From: Oscillatoria nigro-viridis PCC 7112
GTDB lineage: Bacteria; Cyanobacteriota; Cyanobacteriia; Cyanobacteriales; Microcoleaceae
Reading direction: 5' to 3'
DNA: 64,000 bases
Assembly: GCF_000317475.1 (NCBI RefSeq)
Contig: NC_019729.1
Span: 882,501 to 946,500 of the forward strand
The first letter of the stretch is position 1. Every line of letters begins with the position of its first letter. This document shows positions 17,265-24,770 of this stretch, piece after piece. The notes below the pieces were generated by a model. The model was not told where the DNA came from. It saw nothing but the letters and a program-made list of their open reading frames with translations, and did not search any database. A program made the position numbers and the translations under genes.

Positions 17265-17312
17265 TTCAAATCCCACCCTCTCCGTTTGACAATTTTCTTG
17301 CCTGTTAAGGGT
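17265..17312 (+). repeat. attR of the tRNA-Ser element
   Basis: Right copy of the 48-bp direct repeat, identical to 9122-9169. Its first 20 bp are the 3' end of tRNA-Ser, but no tRNA precedes it. Confidence 0.92.
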
Positions 17313-17451
17313 ACAGTTCTAGCAGTGCTTCCCATGTCGCAGTTTTAGACAGCTTCCCGAAGTGTCTGGCGTCTTCATTGCTCAAGCCGCGGTCAAAGGC
17401 GATCGCTTTTAATTGGTCAATGCGACGGTAGCTGACGATGGGTTTAGCCAT
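17305..17451 (-). pseudogene. Truncated copy of the element's 165-residue gene
   Basis: From ATG at 17451 the frame encodes 48 residues closely matching the first 48 of the gene at 14946-15443: both contain VSYRRIDQLK and FGKLSKTATWEALLELY. It stops at a TAA formed inside the attR repeat, so the linker and membrane helix are missing. It lies outside the element, just past attR, and shows that a second related element once sat here in tandem. Confidence 0.85.
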
Positions 17452-17688
17452 GACTGACAAGCCTCAAGCTGTCGGCCGTAGTCGGTTCTCCCTCGAAACA
17501 GGGATAACAAAAATTGTCCGAGCTATTATTGTGCGTCCAGTTGATGTAATACACCCAGCCATCCTCCGGGCGATGAGAGATACCCACATATCTTTCAAAC
17601 GGTTATCCGTTTTATAAACAGCGGAAGTCAATTTTCCCATACACCAATGCAGCGCACCTTTTTGAATGATCGCTCCCGAATTGTTCAA
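17444..17688 (-). pseudogene. Frameshifted remnant gene upstream of the truncated copy
   Basis: Two overlapping - strand frames join into one sensible protein if a single base is restored near 17600: NNSGAIIQKGALHWCMGKL leads into ERYVGISHRPEDGWVYYINW and ends LRLVSHG. Its stop overlaps the ATG of the truncated neighbour, as in the coupled genes of the intact element. It has no counterpart in that element. Function unknown. The stretch from 17689 to 17997 shows nothing I can name. Confidence 0.5.
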
Positions 17689-17997
17689 GTTAATTTCTAC
17701 TTGCTGAACGAGGGGAATGTTCTTAGTGGGATGGTAAAATTTATGGGTTTCTGGATTGATGTTATTTTGGATCTACCACAAATCTGTTGCTTCCAAAACC
17801 TTGATTTCGTATTTCATAATATACCTCGCGTATTTACTTGAAATGCGTTAAACCTTTGACCCGTGATTTGGGGATTCCGCGCTCGCGGACTTATCTTGTG
17901 AAATTTATCTTTTGCAGACATCCTCTGCTACTGTTAAAGTATCTAGCTATATTAGCAATAGCAGACAGCGCCCCTCCACAATTGTTGAGAAAAACTT

Positions 17998-19494
17998 ATG
18001 CCTGCGATCGCACAATCTCCCAATTTACCCATTTTACAAGAAATCAACTCAGGATTGCCCAATATTTGCGGCTCCGAAGCAGAAATCAGTGCCGCAGCCA
18101 ATAGCAACGAACCTGTCTTTCTACCTACCACAAATCTGCGCCTCGAAAATATTCAAGCCGGATTCGCCTGCGCCCTCCACATGCACCAACCGACAATTCC
18201 TGCAGGTGCAAACGGCGAACTAATCGGCAATCTCCAGCATATGTTTGAACATCCCGATCGAGGAGATAACCACAATGCCGGAGTGTTTGCTTGGTGCTAT
18301 TCCCGCATGGGAGAATTTATCCCACAACTGATTGCCGAAGGCTGCAACCCGCGAATTATGCTCGACTATTCGGGCAATTTATTGTGGGGATTGCGCCAAA
18401 TGGGGCGCGACGATATCTTCAACAATCTCAAGCGGATTACCTGCGAACCTCAATATCAAACTCACGTAGAATGGCTGGGGACAATGTGGAGTCACGCCGT
18501 CATTCCCTCAACTCCAATTCCCGACATCAAACTCCAAATTCAAGCATGGCAACATCATTTTGCAGCTATTTTTGGCTTGGATGCCCTGAAGCGCGTCAAA
18601 GGTTTTTCACCGCCAGAAATGCACTTTCCCAATCACCCAGATACACTTTACGAATACATCAAAGCTTTGAAAGAATGCGGCTACCGCTGGCTGATGGTGC
18701 AGGAACATTCTGTAGAAAATCCCGACGGTTCGGGATTGTCGCAAGACCAAAAATATATTCCCAACCGTTTGGTTGCCCGCAATTCTCACGGCGAAACAAT
18801 CAGTATTACTGCTTTGATTAAAACCCAAGGTTCGGATACGAAATTGGTCGGTCAAATGCAGCCGTATTACGAAGCGAAAGGACGCAACAAACAGCAAATT
18901 GGCAGTGTCACAGTTCCTTCTTTAGTTACTCAGATTGCCGACGGGGAAAATGGCGGCGTGATGATGAATGAATTTCCCAGCGCCTTTTTCAAAGCTTGGC
19001 ACGAAAACCGCGAACAAGGCGGCGGAAAATCCGGTGTTGTCGGTTTAAACGGCACTGAATATTTGGAGATAATTGAGGCGGCGGGGGTTAATCCTGAAGA
19101 TTATCCGATTTGTCAGGGGATTAACCAGCACAAAATCTGGCAGCTAGTCGATCCTGATAGTGCAACGCCGGAAAAAGTCGAAAGTGCGATCGACCAACTC
19201 AAGCAAACCGACCATAATTTTCACATGGATGGTGCTTCTTGGACTAACGATTTGAGTTGGGTGAAAGGCTACGAAAACGTGTTAGAACCGATGAATCAAC
19301 TCAGCGCTGCATTTCACAAAAAATACGACCCGCTGTTGCAGCAAGATGCGGCAGTTACGAAGCAGTTTGAATACCAGCAAGCTTTGCTTTACAACTTGTT
19401 GCTGCAAACAAGCTGTTTTCGCTATTGGGGACAAGGAACTTGGACTGATTACGCGCGCGAAATTTACAACCGCGGCGCTGCTTTAATGAAGTAG
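17998..19494 (+). CDS. Glycoside hydrolase family 57 protein
   Basis: 498 residues. The GH57 signature HMHQP is near residue 60, at the start of the predicted (beta/alpha)7 barrel. GFSPPEMHFPNH near 201 corresponds to the family region that carries a catalytic or substrate-contacting acidic residue. WTNDLSWVKGYEN near 420 lies in the later conserved region. GH57 enzymes act on alpha-glucans (amylase, branching or 4-alpha-glucanotransferase activity); which activity applies cannot be read from sequence alone. The start ATG is preceded by GAGAAAAA. The first 50 residues are variable and could be shortened. The gene stands alone. Confidence 0.82.
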   Translation: MPAIAQSPNLPILQEINSGLPNICGSEAEISAAANSNEPVFLPTTNLRLENIQAGFACALHMHQPTIPAGANGELIGNLQHMFEHPDRGDNHNAGVFAWCYSRMGEFIPQLIAEGCNPRIMLDYSGNLLWGLRQMGRDDIFNNLKRITCEPQYQTHVEWLGTMWSHAVIPSTPIPDIKLQIQAWQHHFAAIFGLDALKRVKGFSPPEMHFPNHPDTLYEYIKALKECGYRWLMVQEHSVENPDGSGLSQDQKYIPNRLVARNSHGETISITALIKTQGSDTKLVGQMQPYYEAKGRNKQQIGSVTVPSLVTQIADGENGGVMMNEFPSAFFKAWHENREQGGGKSGVVGLNGTEYLEIIEAAGVNPEDYPICQGINQHKIWQLVDPDSATPEKVESAIDQLKQTDHNFHMDGASWTNDLSWVKGYENVLEPMNQLSAAFHKKYDPLLQQDAAVTKQFEYQQALLYNLLLQTSCFRYWGQGTWTDYAREIYNRGAALMK

Positions 19495-19594
19495 GAAAAG
19501 TTTGCAGTTGCGGTGTGGCAAAAAAAACGCAACTGCGAACTTTAACAAGTTTTACAAACAAATAATTTCAGTGCACCCGGATTTGATATCAACA

Positions 19595-19686
19595 GTCATG
19601 GACGCATGGGGGCTCAGAAACCGGGTTTTTTTACGGAAATCTTTGATTGTAACCCGCAGATTCGGTAAAAAACCCGGTTTCTTTAG
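19595..19686 (-). repeat. Dispersed AGAAACCGGGTTT hairpin element, copy 1
   Basis: An inverted repeat with arms AGAAACCGGGTTTTTT and AAAAAACCCGGTTTCTT about 45 bp apart, next to GACGCATGGGGG. Two further copies (47980-48069 and 59543-59629) have the same arms and the same TGCGTC tail in the opposite orientation. Confidence 0.75.
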
Positions 19687-19740
19687 TCTGTGTGCGATAC
19701 GTAAGTCTTGTTACATAAGTGTTAAATTGACACAACTTCT

Positions 19741-20973
19741 GGCTCTCCTGAACTTTTGGTTATAATTTTATCTAATCAGAAAAGCAAGCTAATACACGAT
19801 TTCTGAAATTATTAAAATTAGAAAAGCCATATCCTTGCCGCATTATCAACTTAATTCGATTGTTGATTCCTTCCATCACTCCACTTGTTGTGCGATTAAG
19901 AAAGTAGTTGCAAATACCCTCAAAATGGTTTTCAATTGTTGATGCAGATTCTCTAAAAAATACTTGTGCATGATTTAGCCATTCTTTAATTTTTATCTGC
20001 CCTTCTTTGACGGTCAAATTAGTCTCATATATTTCTCTAAATTTTTCTTTCATCTCATAAGCAATTCTCAAGCATTCTGATTTATCTAGTATCAATTCTA
20101 ATTTATCAATCTGAAGAAGATTCAAATTTACTCGATTACTTAACAATAAATATTTACTTTGCCTGTCTGTTACTCCGGCGGCTCTACGTAATTTATTCAA
20201 GTCTTTATTAACTACTTTCATTACATGAAAACGATCGATAATAATTTGGGCATTTGGAAATACTTTTTTGATAACTTTAGGAAATCCTCCCCACATATCA
20301 ACACTCACTTCTTCAACTTGTTCTCGAACCTCAATTGCTTGCTGCATAAGAACTTCAATGATTTCTTCAGAGCGATGAGAATCAATCATTTCAATTAAAT
20401 TACCTTCGCCCATGTCACTGACAACAGTCACAAAATTTCCTTGACTTTTCCGCATACTTATCTCATCCAGACAAATTCGTTTAACTTCCAATTTGTTTTT
20501 TTTTGATTTTTGTTTACCTGGTCAAATATTCCTTTTATTTCGTGATAACTCAGTCCTTCTTCTCGCCCAATTTGCTCCATGCTCGATTGTTTGACGCGCT
20601 CATAAATATTTTGTTCGTATCGTTGAGTATGCCGTCTTTTTATGTCCAAAAAATCTATTTTTTCTGTGGGATATCGTTGGCAATTAGGACAGTAGAACTG
20701 CCGTCGCGGGACTTTTAAATACACAGGACGACCAAACACTGGCAAATCTCTTACTAAGATTGGTCTATTCTGATGCAACTGTTCGGTATAATTTTGGCAG
20801 TGATGACAAACCATACCTTCTTCTACAATTCCCAGTCCTAATATAATTTTTCCATCAATTTGAGTACAACTTTCAACCTTCACTCTAGGCAAGTCTAATA
20901 TGTAGTCTAAATAAAAATTCATGATAATTAATGTATTGTTTGTTACATTATACACCATAAAGTCAGGAGAGCC
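19741..20973 (-). mobile_element. ISL3-family insertion sequence
   Basis: 1233 bp. The ends are inverted repeats beginning GGCTCTCCTGA (19741 onward; complement ending at 20973). Flanking them is a perfect 8-bp target duplication CAACTTCT (19733-19740 and 20974-20981), the duplication length typical of ISL3. The perfect duplication and ends indicate a fairly recent insertion into non-coding DNA. Confidence 0.92.
19772..20922 (-). pseudogene. ISL3 transposase, reading frame split at an A9 run
   Basis: The first frame (ATG 20922) gives MNFYLDYILDLPRVKVESC, a zinc-binding N-terminus (CHHC ... CPNCQ) and a helix-turn-helix region. At 20496-20504 nine consecutive A (on the coding strand) occur; a -1 shift there joins QKKNK to LEVKRICLDEIS, entering the DDE transposase domain (SVDMWGGFPKVIKKVFPN, DRFHVMKVVN, GVMEGINNRIKLIMRQGYGF). 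Together they make a normal-length ISL3 transposase of about 383 residues. It is either an indel in the run, making the copy inactive, or slippage producing full-length enzyme. Confidence 0.8.
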
Positions 20974-21405
20974 CAACTTCTCTCTTTTGTGAAGATTTTG
21001 TAAAGTTAGCTTGTGTGCCAGAGTGCCAATTTCAGTTCCAGCAGTCCTCTTGACGCTTTTGACAACAACCGATCCGAAACGCCGCAACTCGGAAATTTAT
21101 CTTTTTTATAAAGATTGTGTAAAGTTAACTTCTTTTTAACAAAAAAATCTCTAGTTGAGCCTAAGTTTCGGATACAAGGTGAATTCCCAAAACTTCCGTA
21201 TAAACCCTGTATCCTAATCCAAAGAGTCATGCTAATTTTAGTAAATCAGTTCAAGTCTTAGCTATCAATTCATTAATCAGGGTAATCGAATGAATAGTTA
21301 TAAACTTCTCGGAAAAACACCGCAGCGGAAAGCATTCCTGGGACAAATCTCACTCTCTTCAACTAAAAAAGCTCGCACGTAACGAGTTTTAGATCGATTG
21401 CCATC
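20974..21405. other. Region between the ISL3 and ISKra4 insertions
   Basis: Apart from the 5' part of the decayed zinc-ribbon gene (from about 21300) and the two 8-bp target duplications, nothing coding is convincing. Two similar AT-rich stretches (GAAGATTTTGTAAAGTTAG near 20991 and AAAGATTGTGTAAAGTTAAC near 21110) repeat about 120 bp apart. Confidence 0.4.
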
Positions 21406-22585
21406 GGGTGCATCTCACTTTTGCGAATGTGTCAAAAAAGAGTTAAAATGAAAAAGCTAGTAAAATCGTCAAATAAAGATGAGGTAAATAAAATGACACC
21501 CTCAGACCAACAACAACTAAAAGCCCACTTAAAAGCGGTAGCAAAAATTCTTTACAGAAATACAGAGCCAACTGAGTTAAAAACTTTTGAAAGTATAGAA
21601 AAAGCAGTCCGTCAGAAAATGTTATCAGAGGTTGGTCCAGAAATAGGTAGCTTTTTTTTTCAGCAGTATCAGGAATTCAAACAGGAAAACCCCGAAAAAT
21701 AAAATCAATAATCGGATCGCTCGACATTACAGATAATCAGGCAAAATATTTTGGCTTAAAAGCTTACAGTCAATTTAGTCCCCTGATGGAAAATTGCTGT
21801 CTTTTAATCAGTGCTAACGAATCTTATCAAATGGCAGAAAAAGATTTGGAAAAATTTACTGGGATCAAAATTTCTCACAGTACATTACAAAGATTAGTCA
21901 AAAGACAAGAATTGGAATTGCCTACATCTCAACAAGGAGTCAAAGAAATTACATTGGATGGCGGTAAAGTCAGACTACGCAACGCAACCAAGGGCGAGAG
22001 CTGTTACTGGAAAGACTATAAAGCCGTGTGTTTAGATAATATTTATGCGGGAGCGTTTTTTCAAAATAATCAAGATTTAATTGATTGGACTAATAGCCAA
22101 AAATTACTACATCCTATGTATTGCCTCGGAGATGGCCATGCCGGAATTTGGAACATATTTAAAGAAATTGGAGACAATGAACAAAGACAAGAAATCTTAG
22201 ATTGGTATCATCTGAAAGAAAATCTCTACAAGGTAGGGGGTTCAATAAAACGATTGAAATTAGCCGAAAATATGTTATGGCAAGGCAAAGTTGATGAAGT
22301 TATAAATTTATTTAAAGACTTTAAAGGTCAAGCATTTAAAACGTTTTGCAATTATTTAGATACCCATCGCTGCCGAATAGTAAATTACCAATACTACAAA
22401 GAAGAATCCATAAGTTCGATTGGTTCTGGAACAGTGGAATCAACAATAAAACGCATTGGATTAAGGGTAAAAATATCGGGAGCGCAATGGAATATTGAGA
22501 ACGTTTCCTCTATGCTTGCTCTTCGCTGTGCTTATCTCAACGGTCAACTTTCAATTTGATGTATGTGCCAAAGTGAGATGCACCC
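21406..22585 (+). mobile_element. ISKra4-family insertion sequence, copy 1
   Basis: 1180 bp with inverted ends GGGTGCATCTCACTTT and a perfect 8-bp target duplication TTGCCATC (21398-21405 and 22586-22593). The right part is identical in protein sequence to the element at 63381-64000. It has inserted into a zinc-ribbon gene that was probably already decaying. Confidence 0.9.
21493..22559 (+). CDS. ISKra4-family transposase with a -1 frame change
   Basis: The ATG at 21493 follows GAGGTAAATAAA. Frame one (MTPSDQQQLK ... FKQENPEK) ends at 21702. The second frame, in -1 phase, reads TGKPRKIKSIIGSLDITDNQ just before that stop and continues through ITLDGGKVRLRNATKGESCY, CLGDGHAGIWNIF, DWYHLKENLYKVGGSIKRL and SIGSGTVESTIKRIG to 22559. 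These are the DDE-type motifs of ISKra4 transposases. Nine T followed by C (21652-21660) lies about 40 bp before the first stop and is a possible slippage site. A fusion of about 355 residues is expected. The second copy at the window end encodes the same C-terminal protein. Confidence 0.8.
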
Positions 22586-22868
22586 TTGCCATCAAACAAT
22601 AGAAGCCTTTCCAACCTTTGAGTTGAAGTATGGGTTTTGTGCAGGTGACGCAGAAAGAACTTGCTCTTCAAGAACGCTTTCCGCCTCGTTCAAAGCTGAA
22701 TTTAACTTACGGTTATCTGCCCAGTAGACGGCAGAGTATGCCAGACAATTATTTGTCAAAATCTTCCTATTCTTGGCAGAGCTCTGCACCGGAAAAGAAT
22801 GATTGTCAGCGTGTATTGGGACATTATATCATGTCCGGTTGGTTAGTGATGATTAATTTCTCCTAGCC

Positions 22869-22912
22869 GTATTGCCTGTAATTAAAAGACTCAAAAACCG
22901 GAAAAACCAAGA
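22869..22912 (+). repeat. 44-bp copy of the 3' end of the PEP-CTERM gene
   Basis: Identical over 44 bp to 26028-26071, the codons for the last residues of the PEP-CTERM protein. Here it directly follows the stop of the decayed zinc-ribbon gene, 3159 bp upstream of the source. Confidence 0.9.
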
Positions 22913-22982
22913 ATAGTCAACTCAGGGTTTAGGTGGTTGTGTGTCTGTTAACTCATTAATCAGGGAAATCAAAGGCATCGTT

Positions 22983-23432
22983 ATGAACTACGGCGAAAAA
23001 CATTACTGCAACAATCTTCATTGCAGTCAACCCAAAAATCTGCATTGCAATCAGTTTTGTATTACTTGTTCGAGAACCATTGGCCCGCATCCAATTTTGG
23101 ATATAAGATGGGAGTTTGTGGCGGCGACGAAGAAGGAAATTGCTTCTCAATCAAGTTTACCAGAGCGTGGGCGATCGCAATTATGCTACGGCTATCTACC
23201 CGGTAGACTGCGAGATACGCCGGAAAATTATCGAGATCCTTCCTTGCCTTCTTATCAGACTAATTCGGATTATTGGTCGAATTCTCCAGCGCTTCAGAAC
23301 GAATACAGGCAAGTCTTGGGATATTACACGTATGTTTTAGTCAAGCAGCCTGGAGATTCGAGTGTCCGTTGGGGGAAGTTATTTTGGCCGATCATAATTG
23401 GTGCGGCGGTATGGTTCTGGTTTTTCCGCTGA
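22983..23432 (+). CDS. Zinc-ribbon protein with C-terminal membrane helix
   Basis: 149 residues from the ATG at 22983; a GTG 42 bp upstream is possible, but similarity to the decayed paralogue begins near this ATG. A zinc ribbon occupies residues 8-34 (C-x4-C in CNNLHC, C-x2-C in FCITC), like the N-terminal cysteine motif of many cyanobacterial signalling proteins. The middle (YGYLPGRLRDTPENY) is polar and unstructured in appearance. A hydrophobic helix (LFWPIIIGAAVWFWFFR) ends the protein, so it is tail-anchored. No enzyme domain. Function unknown. Confidence 0.7.
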   Translation: MNYGEKHYCNNLHCSQPKNLHCNQFCITCSRTIGPHPILDIRWEFVAATKKEIASQSSLPERGRSQLCYGYLPGRLRDTPENYRDPSLPSYQTNSDYWSNSPALQNEYRQVLGYYTYVLVKQPGDSSVRWGKLFWPIIIGAAVWFWFFR

Positions 23433-23501
23433 TTGTTCGGTAATCCAGAGGGCTAGATAAGGGTATCAGTTTTGAAAGCGTGGTTCCGCAAGGTAAATAT
23501 T

Positions 23502-24677
23502 ATGACAACTAGAGAACCCACTAACAATAATGCCATTGAAGTTGATGGCATTTGTATAGACATCAAAGGACCGGATATTATCGTGTTACCCATCCCGAAC
23601 AGTAACTGGGGTCTCATTACTTCTGTCGATTTTCGTCTTGGCATTACTAACAATAGCTCGAGCGCTCTGCCCTTACACATTTATCAAAGTGTAGTCCCCC
23701 AACTTGTGACATCAGACGGTCAAGAAATACCAAGGATATCAGTCCTTGAACCAGAGTTAGCTCCTACTCCTGTTAATATACCTCAGCAGCAAAATTGGGT
23801 AGAGACATTTACTCGCTTCTTTGCCAACTTAGTAAATTGGTTGAAATTCAGAAATTCGGCGGCAGATTCCGAGCGGATTTTATATTTAATGAGCTTGGAG
23901 AAATACACAAGTTTAACTGTGACAGCCCTACTCTTCTGGAATCACGATCGGCTTCAACTACAATTTATCCCCGCAGGTAATGTCTCGCGTTTTGAAGCTC
24001 TTCAAGCCCAGCAATATCGGCTGCGATTCATTGGCATCAATTTTAATACAAATCAACCTAATTCTGAAGTAGAAACTACAGAGGTCGCCGATTCCGAACA
24101 ACCAGCCAGTCAATTTGTCAATCTGCGCTTAGTTGAACCGCTAGCAACTAACAAAAATGCTGTAGAAGTTGATGGTATTTGTTTTGAAACAGTAGTTGCA
24201 GAGCAAATAGTAATATCCGACTCTGAACTCGATTCTCGTATCTATATGGAGTTTGGCATAAACATTACCAACAATACGCTAGCTCCTGTCCGCTTTAACT
24301 TATTTGATAGCTTAATACCTCAGCTTGCAGAACGCGATCGGTATAGAGAACAAACTTGGCCTTTCTACCGCATGGAAATCGCACCTAAAGAATCACATTT
24401 TCCATTAGTTATGCCAGGGGAAAGTATCTCATTTTTATCACCAGGATCGCTATTTTGGGATAAGAGCAATCAATTGTGCCTTCAAATTACTGCTGCCGAT
24501 GCCGGTATTTGGTTTTTTAGCAAACTCAATCTTGGCAAATATTATATTCATTTCGCATACCGCAATCAAAGTACAGCTATCGAAATATATCATCCCACCC
24601 TAAAAAATATAACACTCATGACAGAACTCTGGACGGGGTTTATATTTGCGCCCTATGTGGAGTTAAATTTAGTTTAA
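23502..24677 (+). CDS. Unrecognised protein of two repeated domains
   Basis: 391 residues from the ATG at 23502, which has AAGG upstream; a TTG at 23472 would add ten. Two halves of about 200 residues are similar: NNNAIEVDGICIDIKG ... FRLGITNNSSSALPLHIY and, from residue 215, NKNAVEVDGICFETVV ... FGINITNNTLAPVRFNLF. Each half looks beta-rich, ending in a segment like LRFIGINFN or YYIHFAYRN. No signal peptide or long hydrophobic helix. The family is unknown to me. An intracellular beta-sandwich protein that arose by internal duplication is the simplest reading. Confidence 0.7.
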   Translation: MTTREPTNNNAIEVDGICIDIKGPDIIVLPIPNSNWGLITSVDFRLGITNNSSSALPLHIYQSVVPQLVTSDGQEIPRISVLEPELAPTPVNIPQQQNWVETFTRFFANLVNWLKFRNSAADSERILYLMSLEKYTSLTVTALLFWNHDRLQLQFIPAGNVSRFEALQAQQYRLRFIGINFNTNQPNSEVETTEVADSEQPASQFVNLRLVEPLATNKNAVEVDGICFETVVAEQIVISDSELDSRIYMEFGINITNNTLAPVRFNLFDSLIPQLAERDRYREQTWPFYRMEIAPKESHFPLVMPGESISFLSPGSLFWDKSNQLCLQITAADAGIWFFSKLNLGKYYIHFAYRNQSTAIEIYHPTLKNITLMTELWTGFIFAPYVELNLV

Positions 24678-24770
24678 CTTTGACTCAAAGTTGAATCAAA
24701 ATTGTTATCTAGTTTAAATGCAAAATTTTTACTCTCAATCGAGAACTTAATGCACAAAGGAGCGATCGAA

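Larger units (their letters stand above)
9122..17312. mobile_element. Integrative element in the 3' end of tRNA-Ser(UGA)
   Basis: An 8.2-kb segment is bounded by a perfect 48-bp direct repeat, 9122-9169 and 17265-17312. The left copy begins within the T arm of tRNA-Ser and restores the 3' end of the tRNA; the right copy has only the last 20 bases of the tRNA. A tyrosine integrase lies next to the right repeat. Inside, in order on the - strand from right to left: integrase; a coupled five-gene cluster with membrane proteins; a small basic protein; a DUF3854/D5-like primase-helicase; a ribbon-helix-helix-like protein; a coiled-coil protein. No capsid, terminase, relaxase or type IV secretion gene is recognisable. 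It could be a plasmid-like integrative element or a phage satellite; I cannot decide between these. Confidence 0.9.
21300..22866 (+). pseudogene. Decayed zinc-ribbon membrane protein gene, split by ISKra4
   Basis: The pieces 21300-21405 and 22594-22866 align with the intact gene at 22983-23432. Joined across the insertion they encode INFSEKHRSG ... ARNEF, a TAG in place of the cysteine codon of NQFCITC, then IDCHQTIEAFP, and after a 1-bp deletion near 22635 FVQVTQKELALQERFPP and TYGYLPSRRQSMPDNY. The start codon has become ATA, and the C-terminal membrane helix is gone. At least four independent lesions, so it is dead. Confidence 0.75.

Noticed and set aside
17740-17835. Frame reading FWIDVILDLPQICCF, similar to the start of the ISL3 transposase (NFYLDYILDLPRV)
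   Set aside because: The likeness is limited to about 14 residues, no inverted end or further transposase block is present, and it could be chance or an old scar.
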